Below are positions 27,260 to 36,375 of a stretch of 36,834 bases of DNA, piece after piece. This stretch comes from a virus. Below the pieces are notes generated by a model. That model ran no database searches. It had not been told where the DNA came from and saw nothing but the letters and a program-made list of their open reading frames with translations. Numbering within the stretch: the stretch's first letter is position 1; the number at the start of each line of letters is the position of its first letter. Both the position numbers and the translations under genes were made by a program. The stretch is from positions 1 through 36,834 of IMG/VR virus record IMGVR_UViG_3300020163_000008, one strand, 5' to 3'.

Positions 27260-29713
27260 TTAAAACGGTATTTTATTTGCAATTTCGTCATCGTGCCGTG
27301 CCTTGCCGGCAGCAAGATTATCTTGTTTGAATTTTTCCCAATCATATCCTTCCGGCAAAGGTTTTCCCATTACTGCACTTTCATGTAACGGGTGGTAAGG
27401 GTCTGCTTTTATATGCTCAAGCATATCATTTACAGGCAGCATAGAATTTTTCTTTTGTTCAGCAATTACGTCTTTTAATATTTTTTCTATGGCAACCTGA
27501 TTTTTCCCCAATTTTCTGCCGGCTATAATTGCGTCAATAGTTGAATTAACTGATTTACTATTTAATTCGTTTTTAAACCAGTCGGGGTTTTCACTTGGTT
27601 TTTGCATTACTTCAGGAGTGCTACCTTGGTAATCTTTTTCTATAAATAGTTTTTCAGGATTCAAACTTCCGCCAAATTGAGATTTTAACGCTCGAAGCTC
27701 ATTATGATATTCCTGCTTGTCTTTTGCCACTTTATTTATCTGCTGCATAAGATTCTCTGGCTCGGCTGGCTTTTGTGCCGATATTTTCCGTGCAATCTCG
27801 CTTTCTTGAAACTTTGGCACATAACCCGGGGCAGTTGTCTCTTTAATTCGGTTTTGTCGTGCGATTTGCTCAAGAATATTCTCACGCTGCGGAAGTTGCT
27901 CAGGAGTGTAAACGCCTTCGGGTGCAGCCGTAATCGGAGTCGGAGTATAGGGAATTTGCTTTGGAATAGGCGTGGCATTTTGTGCCGATTGCCGTGCAAT
28001 CTCGGCTTGGCTATTGTAAAATGCAGGATTCTGCTGTTGCACTGGATAGGGATTAACTTCTGTTATGCCGCCCCGAATAGGCAAGGGCGGATTTGGAGTC
28101 ATCGCCGCTTGTCCTTGCGGAGTTACGGGAGTTGCAGGAATTGGCTTGTTTTCAAGCAATAGAGCTGCCGGTTGTGCAAAAGCTTGCTTCGCAGCACTCC
28201 TTTCTCTAAGCGTTTGCAAAATGTCGGAAGCATTTTTTACCGCAGGACGATCGGCAATAGTATTCATAACATTATTGGCTTTAGCCATTTGTCGTTCGGC
28301 TAATTTTGCCCTTGCCAGAGCCTCAACGCCTCCGCCTGCCGCTGCACCTGCTGCAAGCCCTGCTTCACCGCCCACGGCTGAACCAAATAAAGCTCCGACT
28401 CCGGGTGCAATATGAGTGCCTAAAACTTTAAGGGCTTTGTCATAAATTCCATTTTTAGCCGCATCTTTAATTGCCGCAACCTCGCCATTACTAAGACCGG
28501 TAAGCTTTTTATCGCTTTTTGCCCATTTAATAAATCCGCTTTGGATTGCACGAGTTGGATTGTCTGAATATTGAGCATCATCGATAATTTTTTGAGCCAT
28601 ATCCAATTTTCGTTGAGCCGCATAAACCTGCGTAGCGGTTCTATGAGCCTCGATTGCTTCAGTGCCTCCGGTTAAGTCTTCCGGCTTTGCATTATCCATT
28701 AAGCCACGCAATTTTTGCTGCATAATAGAATATTTGCGACCAATATCATTTACTTTGCCGTTTTGCTCGGTGTTTTCCCAAATTTTATCTGTTAATTTTT
28801 TATCAATCGAAACTGCATCAGATAAAGGAAGTTCTTTGCCATAAGATGCTTCGAATCCTTGTGCAAATTTTTGGGCGTCATCAAGCCCCCAATTTGAACT
28901 TACAATATCAGAAGGCTTAATATCTTTGTGATTATTTATGTCATCAATAAATTTATTATGTGCTGCCGCAGAAAATCCGCCGCCCATTTGATCGGAGGCT
29001 TGATATAAATCTTGCGAATTTTGCTTAATTTTACCAATATCAACCTCTGGAGCTTGAGCCGGCTTAATTCCCGACATAACGCCAAGTCCACCGCCCATTG
29101 CCTCTGCAATTTGTTGCCCTTTTTCATCAAACCCTGCAACTTCAGCGGCTTTTTTTGCTAATTCTGCACTTGAACCGGTTTTAGCGGCTGTGTAAATTGC
29201 ATTACCGATGCCAGCCTCACCGCCAGCCAAATATGGCAATGTTTTCATTCCCACATCGGTCGCTTCACCAAGTCCGGTTTGCGGAACATAATTGGGATCA
29301 ATTGATCCTTGGGTTTTCATTGCTATAGCTTTATTAAGCAACGGACGGACTTGTGTCTGCATAACACCCTGTCCGAACTCGGGGATTCCTTTTAATGCTG
29401 CTATTTTTTGTTCAGGATCAACTTTGTCGCCAAATAAAGCATCTCCTGCGGCAAATTCTAAACCACGAACACCTCTAACAACAGGATTTACCGTGTTCTG
29501 AATAACATCGCTTGCAATTGAACTAGGCGAAGAAGTGGCTAAATATGTCATAGCTTTGGCGGTATTGCCTTTTGCAACATTTGCTATATCTTCAAAAATT
29601 CCAGGCTGAACCGCACCGCTTGCAGCGTCCATTGCCGCAACTTTTTCCGGAGAAAGACCGCCCTCGCCTGCGGCTGCGTCCATTGCTGATATTTGTTCAC
29701 CTGTCAAAGCCAT
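27260..29713 (-). CDS. Large internal virion / DNA-ejection protein
   Basis: An 817-residue protein, the largest in the window. The N-terminus has a tandem M-D-A-A-x-G motif (residues 11-32). The middle carries a Gly/Ala-rich hydrophobic stretch (GVGALFGSAVGGEAG then AAGAAAGGG, near residues 440-460), as in pore-forming ejection proteins. The C-terminal half is Pro/Gln/Lys-rich and disordered, with a helical end. It follows the lysozyme-domain protein (TAATG overlap) in the order of podovirus internal proteins such as P22 gp7/gp20/gp16. No enzyme motif was recognised. Confidence 0.65.
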   Translation of the reverse strand: MALTGEQISAMDAAAGEGGLSPEKVAAMDAASGAVQPGIFEDIANVAKGNTAKAMTYLATSSPSSIASDVIQNTVNPVVRGVRGLEFAAGDALFGDKVDPEQKIAALKGIPEFGQGVMQTQVRPLLNKAIAMKTQGSIDPNYVPQTGLGEATDVGMKTLPYLAGGEAGIGNAIYTAAKTGSSAELAKKAAEVAGFDEKGQQIAEAMGGGLGVMSGIKPAQAPEVDIGKIKQNSQDLYQASDQMGGGFSAAAHNKFIDDINNHKDIKPSDIVSSNWGLDDAQKFAQGFEASYGKELPLSDAVSIDKKLTDKIWENTEQNGKVNDIGRKYSIMQQKLRGLMDNAKPEDLTGGTEAIEAHRTATQVYAAQRKLDMAQKIIDDAQYSDNPTRAIQSGFIKWAKSDKKLTGLSNGEVAAIKDAAKNGIYDKALKVLGTHIAPGVGALFGSAVGGEAGLAAGAAAGGGVEALARAKLAERQMAKANNVMNTIADRPAVKNASDILQTLRERSAAKQAFAQPAALLLENKPIPATPVTPQGQAAMTPNPPLPIRGGITEVNPYPVQQQNPAFYNSQAEIARQSAQNATPIPKQIPYTPTPITAAPEGVYTPEQLPQRENILEQIARQNRIKETTAPGYVPKFQESEIARKISAQKPAEPENLMQQINKVAKDKQEYHNELRALKSQFGGSLNPEKLFIEKDYQGSTPEVMQKPSENPDWFKNELNSKSVNSTIDAIIAGRKLGKNQVAIEKILKDVIAEQKKNSMLPVNDMLEHIKADPYHPLHESAVMGKPLPEGYDWEKFKQDNLAAGKARHDDEIANKIPF

Positions 29714-31428
29714 TATTTATATCCTTTATGAGAGATATATTGCTCAATATCCGAATCAGAAAATCCTTTATCCTTTAATTTCCCACGCACAGCTTCGGGC
29801 TTAGGTAAACCGGCATATTTATCAATTCCGGCTTTTTCAACCATAGAATCAAATTTTTCTGCGGCTACTTTTCCGTCCACACCTGCAAGAACGGCGGAAC
29901 CGATATAAGCGTTACGTTGCTCGTCCAAAACTTGGTTTCGAGTATGGTTTATAGTTTGTGGATCTCCGACAACATCTAATTTTGAAGAACCGGCAACTTT
30001 TTCAATAAATTGATTTGGACGACCGCCCATTTCTTTTATAGTTGATGTAATTTTATCAGTGGCAAGTTGATTTTTAAGGCGGTTGATTTCAATTAACTTC
30101 CCATAACCTGTAGGGTCAACAGTTGCAATTGCCTGCCCATTTACATCGTATTTTTTAGGATTACCCTCATGATCCATGTAATATTGTTTGGCTCCACCAT
30201 CAACAGTTAAATCTTGATAATGCTTTAAATCAGTTAAGAATGAGGGAAGCGTCGTATTCAAAGCCAGGTAATTTTTTTCATAATCAGCTTGGTTTTCACC
30301 TGTTTTTTTAGCTCGTTCCAATTGTGCTTGAATCTGTGGACTGATTTTAGCGACCGCTTCAGCCCCGGCAGGATTCAACAAGGCAAGTGCCGCCGGCATT
30401 GAGATTGCACTTGCACCTGAAGGCGTTTGTTGCGGTGCGGCTATAGCGGCAGCAGGAGCGGACACAACCGGACTTACCGTCGGCTGCGGTGTGGCTTGTG
30501 CTGTCGGCTGCAAAGCTGAAGGGAAGTATGGCATTTTATGTAAATCGGCAAGATAACTGCTTACATGCTTACCATTAGCATCTGCGGTATCGTTTTTATA
30601 AGGGGTTGGGTTTCCGGGAGGAGCAACATTACCTTTTCCCGAAAAGTGCATAACTGCCATTCTATCGGGATCGCCTCCCGTATGAGCGGCTTCATCTTCA
30701 AACAATCTGCTTGCAACATTTTCATAATCGGCAGGATTATTTATGTCCTCACCGGGTTTTGCATACATTTTAAACGTATCAGGCATGATTTGATATTTGC
30801 CTTTTGCCCCTTGAACACTATCAGCTTTATTTGCACCGCCGCCGCTTTCTTGATTCATAATTGCTGCACGAAAAGCAGTTAGATTGTCAACAGGTGGTAA
30901 ATCGCTTTTTATTATTTGCGGTGCAGGCTGCCCTTGATTTGTTATGACGGGAGGATAGCCTGCCGCTTGCAAATTCGCATTCTTAATATTGAAGCCGATT
31001 TGATTTAGTGCGGCAGCAGATACTACGGGAGATAAAAGCCCGGCTTTATGAATCTGCATTAAATTTCCTGCCGCCTGCACATTTTCGGGTGTCGGCAAGG
31101 TTTCTGCGAACATTGACGCTTGAGTCGGTGCATCACCGTTTATAAATTGGTCGTTTGCACCGAGAGAACGCAAATTGGTTGCTTGCGTTGCCGCTTGAGC
31201 CGCCGGCATTTGCCCGGTAATCGAGGCGAGCTTTCTCTGTTGAGCCGCAGGGTCAAGAGCCAGAAACTCCGGGTCGTTCATTAGTTTGGCGGTTTCAGTT
31301 TCTTGATAAAGCCTTCCTTGAGCAGCGGACGACATTTCCATTCTTTGCATCGCATTTAAACCTTCGGGATTATCTCCTTTGATTCCAAGAGAATTGCCGA
31401 TACTGCCCAATATGCTAAATAAACCCAT
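29713..31428 (-). CDS. Internal virion protein with lytic transglycosylase domain
   Basis: A 571-residue protein. The middle domain (about 183-275) is SLT/lysozyme-like: A-I-M-N-Q-E-S-G-G-G (189-198) with catalytic E194, G-K-Y-Q-I-M-P-D-T-F (210-219), and A-V-M-H-F-S-G-K-G-N (258-267). The N-terminus and a Pro/Ala-rich linker (about 300-350) flank it; the C-terminal 200 residues are helical. Such a domain locally degrades peptidoglycan so DNA can enter. It lies between two other ejection-type genes. Confidence 0.78.
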   Translation of the reverse strand: MGLFSILGSIGNSLGIKGDNPEGLNAMQRMEMSSAAQGRLYQETETAKLMNDPEFLALDPAAQQRKLASITGQMPAAQAATQATNLRSLGANDQFINGDAPTQASMFAETLPTPENVQAAGNLMQIHKAGLLSPVVSAAALNQIGFNIKNANLQAAGYPPVITNQGQPAPQIIKSDLPPVDNLTAFRAAIMNQESGGGANKADSVQGAKGKYQIMPDTFKMYAKPGEDINNPADYENVASRLFEDEAAHTGGDPDRMAVMHFSGKGNVAPPGNPTPYKNDTADANGKHVSSYLADLHKMPYFPSALQPTAQATPQPTVSPVVSAPAAAIAAPQQTPSGASAISMPAALALLNPAGAEAVAKISPQIQAQLERAKKTGENQADYEKNYLALNTTLPSFLTDLKHYQDLTVDGGAKQYYMDHEGNPKKYDVNGQAIATVDPTGYGKLIEINRLKNQLATDKITSTIKEMGGRPNQFIEKVAGSSKLDVVGDPQTINHTRNQVLDEQRNAYIGSAVLAGVDGKVAAEKFDSMVEKAGIDKYAGLPKPEAVRGKLKDKGFSDSDIEQYISHKGYK

Positions 31429-31429
31429 T

Positions 31430-32362
31430 TTATGCCTCGCTTCTTCTGAAGTTTACACCAATTTTATTATAATCAACTGCATAGAAACCATCATCTGATT
31501 TAAGCACTGCATCAGGGAAGTCTTCCAACAAATCTTGTGCCATAACTCCGATATATTCTTGATTTGATTCATCGGTTATATATTTAAATTTATAAGTTTT
31601 ATGCCCATTTTCTTCGCCAAAAAATTCAATATCCTTTTTAAGCCGAATATCAGAAGAAATTGCCTGTGCAACTGAAGGTAAATATCCTGTTGAAGATGTG
31701 GCACTTGACGCACCTTGCGATTGCGAGCCTCCGCTTTGCGGTATAGCACCAAGCATTTGTCCGTAAGCCATAAGCGAAGCAATAGGCGATTGCTGATTTT
31801 GATATTTCTGTTGCTGCTCGAGCTGTCCAGCACCCGTTGCCGCATTGGCACTTGCCATTTGCTGCCCGGGGATTGTGGTCATCGCATTTTGCAGAGCATT
31901 ATTATATTGTCCGCTCATATAAGAGCCGATTTGATCGGCTGCGGTATTGGCAATATCGCTTGCACCGACCACGCCACGATTACTACCAAACGTGCCGGCA
32001 TTTGTAAGCATTGTATTCAATTGGCTTAAATTTCCGTTTTGGGCTTTTTCAATCTGATTTATGACATTTTGCTGGTATGGATTATTAAGCTGCATACCGA
32101 TGTTTTTATTCAGATTCTCGGGATTTACGGTAAAATCTTGGTTGCTTAATTGGCTAATGGCATTTGTTGCACCGGGATTTAAAGTCGGCAGCTTAAACAA
32201 ATCAGATGCAGTGGCATTATTCCCCATTTGCCCAGTAACATTGGTTGCATAATCTTTAAAAGCCTTTTGCAATTCGGGAGGGAGAAGAGAAAATCCGCTT
32301 TGTGAACTATTGCCCGATTTACTATCAGAGCCTCCAAGAATATATTTTGCTGTGCTGCTCAT
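31430..32362 (-). CDS. Ejection-type protein with C-terminal S74-like chaperone/peptidase domain
   Basis: A 310-residue Asn/Gln/Ser/Ala-rich protein. The first 230 residues are low-complexity and helical. The end (about 236-310) carries S-D-I-R-L-K-K-D-I (237-245), Y-I-G-V-M-A-Q-D-L-L (270-279), P-D-A-V and Y-A-V-D-Y-N-K-I-G-V, the pattern of the Peptidase_S74/intramolecular chaperone domain that self-cleaves at the Ser of S-D-x-R-x-K. That domain usually trims tail fibres and spikes; here it sits in the first gene of the ejection cluster. It overlaps the GNAT gene by 4 bases. Confidence 0.7.
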   Translation of the reverse strand: MSSTAKYILGGSDSKSGNSSQSGFSLLPPELQKAFKDYATNVTGQMGNNATASDLFKLPTLNPGATNAISQLSNQDFTVNPENLNKNIGMQLNNPYQQNVINQIEKAQNGNLSQLNTMLTNAGTFGSNRGVVGASDIANTAADQIGSYMSGQYNNALQNAMTTIPGQQMASANAATGAGQLEQQQKYQNQQSPIASLMAYGQMLGAIPQSGGSQSQGASSATSSTGYLPSVAQAISSDIRLKKDIEFFGEENGHKTYKFKYITDESNQEYIGVMAQDLLEDFPDAVLKSDDGFYAVDYNKIGVNFRRSEA

Positions 32363-32814
32363 GCTTCCACCCCAAGTTCGTAAATTTTTTCACTGCTTTT
32401 ATAACCAAACCGTTCGTAAACTTTGCCGATTTTCCCGTCACGCTCGGCAATAGAAATTCGTGATGCCTTAACATACATGGCAATCTCACGGATTTTATCA
32501 AAAATCTTTTTTGCCGACCGCAAACCGTGCCGAAATTCCGGCTTTAAATATATATCATGTATAAGAATATTACGTTTTTTCTTATCATGTAAGGGGGTAA
32601 TATAGAACATGCACACATACCCCACCAACACGTCATTCTCGCTTCTTATCGCAAGAAAACGCATACGTCCGCTTTTCTCTGCATCATGGTAAATATCCCA
32701 TGCAGGATCGTAATCCAAACCCTCAAGCGGAATTTGTTGCCAGCTTTCCCGTCCAAGCTCGACAAGCCCGTCTTTAAGCAAAAACAACAATGGTTCAATT
32801 TCTAATTTTATCAT
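32359..32814 (-). CDS. GNAT-family acetyltransferase-like protein
   Basis: A 151-residue protein with the GNAT fold pattern: a beta strand and the V-G-Y-V-C-M-F motif (about 64-70), I-H-D-I-Y-L-K-P-E-F-R-H-G (about 84-96) in the acetyl-CoA-binding area followed by a helix, then Y-E-R-F-G-Y-K (133-139). Such genes occur in podovirus virion operons next to internal proteins; substrates are unknown. It is coupled by ATGA overlaps on both sides. It could modify a virion or host protein. Confidence 0.75.
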   Translation of the reverse strand: MIKLEIEPLLFLLKDGLVELGRESWQQIPLEGLDYDPAWDIYHDAEKSGRMRFLAIRSENDVLVGYVCMFYITPLHDKKKRNILIHDIYLKPEFRHGLRSAKKIFDKIREIAMYVKASRISIAERDGKIGKVYERFGYKSSEKIYELGVEA

Positions 32815-33380
32815 CTAATTCTCCTAGCTCGGATAGTACCGAATGCAGAAAATGTGCTTGTTGTAAAAAATGCCGACGCAATTAAATAAATTGTCGTTTG
32901 TGCCGATATTTTTACTCTGCTTAATCCTGTTGCAATTGAGGGAGTTCCTATAGCACCGACCACCGGTAACGTGCCGCCCCAAGTTTGCTGCACAAAGCCA
33001 CCGCTCGGGGCTGCGGCGTGAGTATTTGCGGTATTGCTTATACTTGCCGTAACCTGCCCATAAGTCGTTGTCGAGCCACCGGTAAAACCAACAATTCCCG
33101 ACACGTCCCAGTCACCTGCCGACAAGGAAATTGAGGTAACGGTTTTTGCTGTTACGGAAACCAAAGAAACGGCAGAACCGCTACCGACAATTGATTCAAC
33201 ATATTCTCCGACATTGCCGGCAGCAGCGTCGGAATTATCAATTACACCTTTGATCGGATAAAACCTATTCGATAAATTATTCCAGTCGTTTACGTCATTG
33301 CCACGCTCACGAGTAATGAAATCAAGCACATTTTTGAGACTAGCATTTTTGTCATCTTGTAAAATTGGGTAACTTTTCAT
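32811..33380 (-). CDS. Beta-rich virion/tail protein
   Basis: A 189-residue protein starting MKSYPILQDD, chosen because its ATG overlaps the previous stop as ATGA; a longer frame runs 48 bases upstream. A helical N-terminal part (10-40) is followed by a beta-rich Gly/Ser/Thr/Val chain with V-T-S-I-S-L-S-A-G-D-W-D-V-S-G (about 76-90). This motif recurs in phage tail and surface proteins. It ends RARRIR. It is a likely tail or fibre-associated virion component. Confidence 0.6.
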   Translation of the reverse strand: MKSYPILQDDKNASLKNVLDFITRERGNDVNDWNNLSNRFYPIKGVIDNSDAAAGNVGEYVESIVGSGSAVSLVSVTAKTVTSISLSAGDWDVSGIVGFTGGSTTTYGQVTASISNTANTHAAAPSGGFVQQTWGGTLPVVGAIGTPSIATGLSRVKISAQTTIYLIASAFFTTSTFSAFGTIRARRIR

Positions 33381-35476
33381 AATGGCGACCCCTCTTTTAC
33401 CCAATCGTGCCATTGTCCGCCTTGCCATTTTTGACCGATTGCACTTCCCGTCAATTTATATTGCCACAACCGAGCCATTGATTGAGTCGGCATAAATTCG
33501 GTCGTCGGCGTTATGGTATAATTTGCATCGGAAACGCTTTGAGGTGATTGAGGAAAACGCTTGCTTATGATTTCAACATTTATATTTCCCGTTTGCACGC
33601 TATCGGGAACAAAGGCGGTAAGCATATAATTTTTACTTGAAATAACACGCCCTGAATTCCTGCTAAAATCGCCGCCACGAACATTTGTTTGCAATGTCCA
33701 CGTCATAGGAGAGCCGTTTGCATCAGTGCCGATTTCATGATTATAAAGCACCGCATTGCTATCAATAAGTCGAGGATACCCGTAAATATTATTTGGATAT
33801 TCTGCACATAAGCGGTCGAAAGTATCCATAGTCCACGTCAAATCGGTACGATTGAAGCGAGCAACGCTGTCGCATTCATTACTTGACTGGCTCGGATAAT
33901 GAAACCAAATCTCATCAAATAACTCATTGAACCAAGCAAAACATTTTGCCGCCTGCCCACGATTTATATTGCCAAACACATAATTGAGAATTGTGCTTTG
34001 AGTTTGGGTATTGGAAGGAATAATACTTACGTTACCGCCAGCCCACATATAAAAATTGTTTTGTCCCATCCAATAAGCCACGCCGGCAACCGCACAGCGT
34101 GCCATAGGTGCGATAATGCCGATATTGTTCTCAAGTAGCTGCAAACTCCAAATTGCATTTGCCACGCCTGCCGTGTAACCTAAATAGCTGAATAAATACG
34201 TTTGATAATCGGTAAATATCAGATTTACGCCGGCAACCGAAACATGAGTTCTAAATTGTCCGGCTTTCACTTCGGTATAATCAAAAACCTGATTGCTTGA
34301 TGAAGATGTCCATTGCGTGATATTACTTTGATCGCTTGCAAAAATTCGATTAGGAATTCCACCGGCTCCAAGCGTGACAAGAATATTATTGGAAACAAAC
34401 GCATAATTTACAGCAGTCGGAGCATTTGCAACTAGAGTCGGAGCGGTATTATTGCTTCCGCCCCAAGAATAAATCCCGGTTTGATTTCCTGCCGTAAGGA
34501 TAACATTTGTGCCAAATCTGCTAATAAACCAGATTCTCGGATACTGGAGGGCAGAAGATGATAGGAGGGCTACCCCATAAAGCCCCACGCCATAAAGCCC
34601 CATACCATACCCCTGCCCAATAGATTCGTCAACCGCACCTGCTGGGATTTCCTTTTGATATAATGTACCTGCACCACCGCCATTTGAAACGCTGGAAGTC
34701 GCCATTCCCTGCGTAACAATAAAAAAACGATTGACATCAATATATCTCATTACAAATTCTTGATTTATATATGTCGCCGCTGAAATTCCGCCAATATCGG
34801 CGGCACCGGATATTTTTACACGAGAGCCATTTGCAAGCCCGTGCGATGTAGCGGTGACGGCAATTAGTCCGCTAAATTTGGTTATTGATGCACCTCCGCC
34901 CGTTCCTGTGGCGGTTGCATTTGTGCTGACTATCGTCGACCAAGTATTAACCCCAACGGTATGCACAACATGAAGAGTGTTTATTTGTCCGGTAGTTATC
35001 CCATTGAAAGCGGTTGCCCCTGATATATTTATAATATCCCCGACACGATAAGCAGATGCGTTTACATCGGCAAAATTTAAAATCGAACTTCCATTTACGG
35101 TAGATATTGCATTGGTTGCCAAAAATGTTGCATCGGTTTGTAAAGAATTCGGGATTGAATTAGTCGTGGTAGAAAGTGGAGTAATATTGGTTAAAACCGA
35201 GCCAAACAAAGAATAAAGTTTCGAATTTGTGCCGATAATACTCAAAATTTGCGTTCCGACAATTGCACCGAATAAAGCCCGTGCTTTTCCTGATATAGTT
35301 GCGGATTGCGAAAACAATGCAGCCGACCAGCCACCGATTTTTTGCGGCATTCCAAACCGAAACCGAATTTTATCCGCAAAAGTATAATGCGTAGTTGCCA
35401 TTGCACTTTTGTCAGTGCTTGGCTGAACGCCTGCCTCAATTGTGATAGGTATGAGTTGACTATCTGAAGTAGTCAT
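33377..35476 (-). CDS. Large tail/head-completion protein (packaged-DNA stabilisation type)
   Basis: A 699-residue protein with an N-terminal I-P-I-T-I-E-A-G-V-Q motif, F-A-D-K-I-R-F-R-F-G-M-P-Q-K-I-G-G-W (about 33-50) and a beta-rich body with W-F-I-S-R-F-G-T, A-R-C-A-V-A-G-V-A-Y-W-M-G-Q-N-N-F-Y-M-W (about 460-479) and D-L-T-W-T-M-D-T-F-D-R-L-C-A-E-Y. This matches the large stabilisation/tail-hub proteins of many uncultured podoviruses that plug the portal after packaging (a role like P22 gp10). The exact family is not certain. Confidence 0.65.
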   Translation of the reverse strand: MTTSDSQLIPITIEAGVQPSTDKSAMATTHYTFADKIRFRFGMPQKIGGWSAALFSQSATISGKARALFGAIVGTQILSIIGTNSKLYSLFGSVLTNITPLSTTTNSIPNSLQTDATFLATNAISTVNGSSILNFADVNASAYRVGDIINISGATAFNGITTGQINTLHVVHTVGVNTWSTIVSTNATATGTGGGASITKFSGLIAVTATSHGLANGSRVKISGAADIGGISAATYINQEFVMRYIDVNRFFIVTQGMATSSVSNGGGAGTLYQKEIPAGAVDESIGQGYGMGLYGVGLYGVALLSSSALQYPRIWFISRFGTNVILTAGNQTGIYSWGGSNNTAPTLVANAPTAVNYAFVSNNILVTLGAGGIPNRIFASDQSNITQWTSSSSNQVFDYTEVKAGQFRTHVSVAGVNLIFTDYQTYLFSYLGYTAGVANAIWSLQLLENNIGIIAPMARCAVAGVAYWMGQNNFYMWAGGNVSIIPSNTQTQSTILNYVFGNINRGQAAKCFAWFNELFDEIWFHYPSQSSNECDSVARFNRTDLTWTMDTFDRLCAEYPNNIYGYPRLIDSNAVLYNHEIGTDANGSPMTWTLQTNVRGGDFSRNSGRVISSKNYMLTAFVPDSVQTGNINVEIISKRFPQSPQSVSDANYTITPTTEFMPTQSMARLWQYKLTGSAIGQKWQGGQWHDWVKEGSPL

Positions 35477-35482
35477 ATAACC

Positions 35483-36121
35483 TCATGTTTTTATAATATA
35501 ATTCAAGAACATCATTGGCTGCAAGTTTTGCGAGTTGCCGGCACCTGAATATTGCACGGCAATACCTGTAGTAGCAGACTGCAAATTGATTTGCGTACCG
35601 TTGGGACCGGGTGAACCAGTAGCAACCGGAGTTGTGCCGCCCCCGATACTGGTTGAGGCAATATTATTATAAGTGTGAGTATGTCCCGGGTCGGTTATTC
35701 CGTGAGTATGGCTTTGCAAGAACTCGCTACCGCCATTAGCACCAAGTGAGCTTGCAATCGTGGTAATTCTGCTTGCAGAGCTTCCACCCATATTATCAAG
35801 CCCGATTGCCGAGCGACCTCGCAAATCAGGAATATTAAAAGTCGTGCTTCCGTCGCCTGCACCGTATGTTGTGCTAATTGCCGAAAACAATGTGGCATAG
35901 GTTGAGCGAGAAATAGCCTGCCCATAACATAAAAACCAGCCCGACGGGGCGGCACTGCCTGCAAAAGGGCTTATCATACCGGAAGGCACGATAGTCAAAC
36001 TATGGATAATGCTATCGATGCTATCCAAATCCATATTCAAATAACCGCCCCATAAATCTTGGTCGGTCGGGTCATTTACATTCGGTTTCTGGAAGCCGTA
36101 ATATGTTGTTTGAGTTGGCAT
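35483..36121 (-). CDS. Tail fibre with phage collar domain
   Basis: A 212-residue protein. A short N-terminal attachment part (about 1-45) is followed by the collar domain with P-S-G-W-F-L-C-Y-G-Q-A-I-S-R-S-T-Y-A-T-L-F (59-79), Y-G-A-G-D-G-S-T-T-F-N-I-P-D-L-R-G-R (86-103) and a Gly/His-rich receptor-end region with H-T-H-G-I-T-D-P-G-H-T-H (138-149). Collar-domain fibres contact the host surface; the His-rich repeats probably bind metal in the trimer. It is the receptor-binding candidate of the phage. Confidence 0.85.
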   Translation of the reverse strand: MPTQTTYYGFQKPNVNDPTDQDLWGGYLNMDLDSIDSIIHSLTIVPSGMISPFAGSAAPSGWFLCYGQAISRSTYATLFSAISTTYGAGDGSTTFNIPDLRGRSAIGLDNMGGSSASRITTIASSLGANGGSEFLQSHTHGITDPGHTHTYNNIASTSIGGGTTPVATGSPGPNGTQINLQSATTGIAVQYSGAGNSQNLQPMMFLNYIIKT

Positions 36122-36122
36122 T

Positions 36123-36374
36123 TTACAATCCTAATCTATGAGTCCATAAAGAAAACAAAGTGTTGGTTGGACGAAGTTTTTGCCCGTCAAGGCTGGATTG
36201 AGACACGTTTGCCAAGTTGCAGCGAGCCTGCCAAACCTGATTTGGATCGGGCAGATACTCGCCTTTTAAATGGCTTATCGTATTCCCGGAATTATCCACC
36301 CGATAATAGCAAGTATCATCGGGATTATAAGACCAATTGGTAAGCCCATCATCATCTTGGCAAACAAAATCCAT
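36123..36374 (-). CDS. Small protein between the surface protein and the collar fibre
   Basis: An 83-residue acidic protein starting MDFVCQDDDG. The ATG lies one base after the stop of the 205-residue gene, so translation is coupled. A longer frame starting at 36473 would overlap that gene by 98 bases and is less likely. It has aromatic residues (W13, Y15, Y22, Y23) and no motif I recognise. Probably a minor fibre-assembly or virion protein. Confidence 0.55.
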   Translation of the reverse strand: MDFVCQDDDGLTNWSYNPDDTCYYRVDNSGNTISHLKGEYLPDPNQVWQARCNLANVSQSSLDGQKLRPTNTLFSLWTHRLGL

Positions 36375-36375
36375 A

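Noticed and set aside
27704-28162. Plus-strand 152-residue reading frame opposite the ejection protein
   Set aside because: Cys/Arg/Leu-rich translation typical of an antisense frame; no ribosome site or neighbours on that strand.
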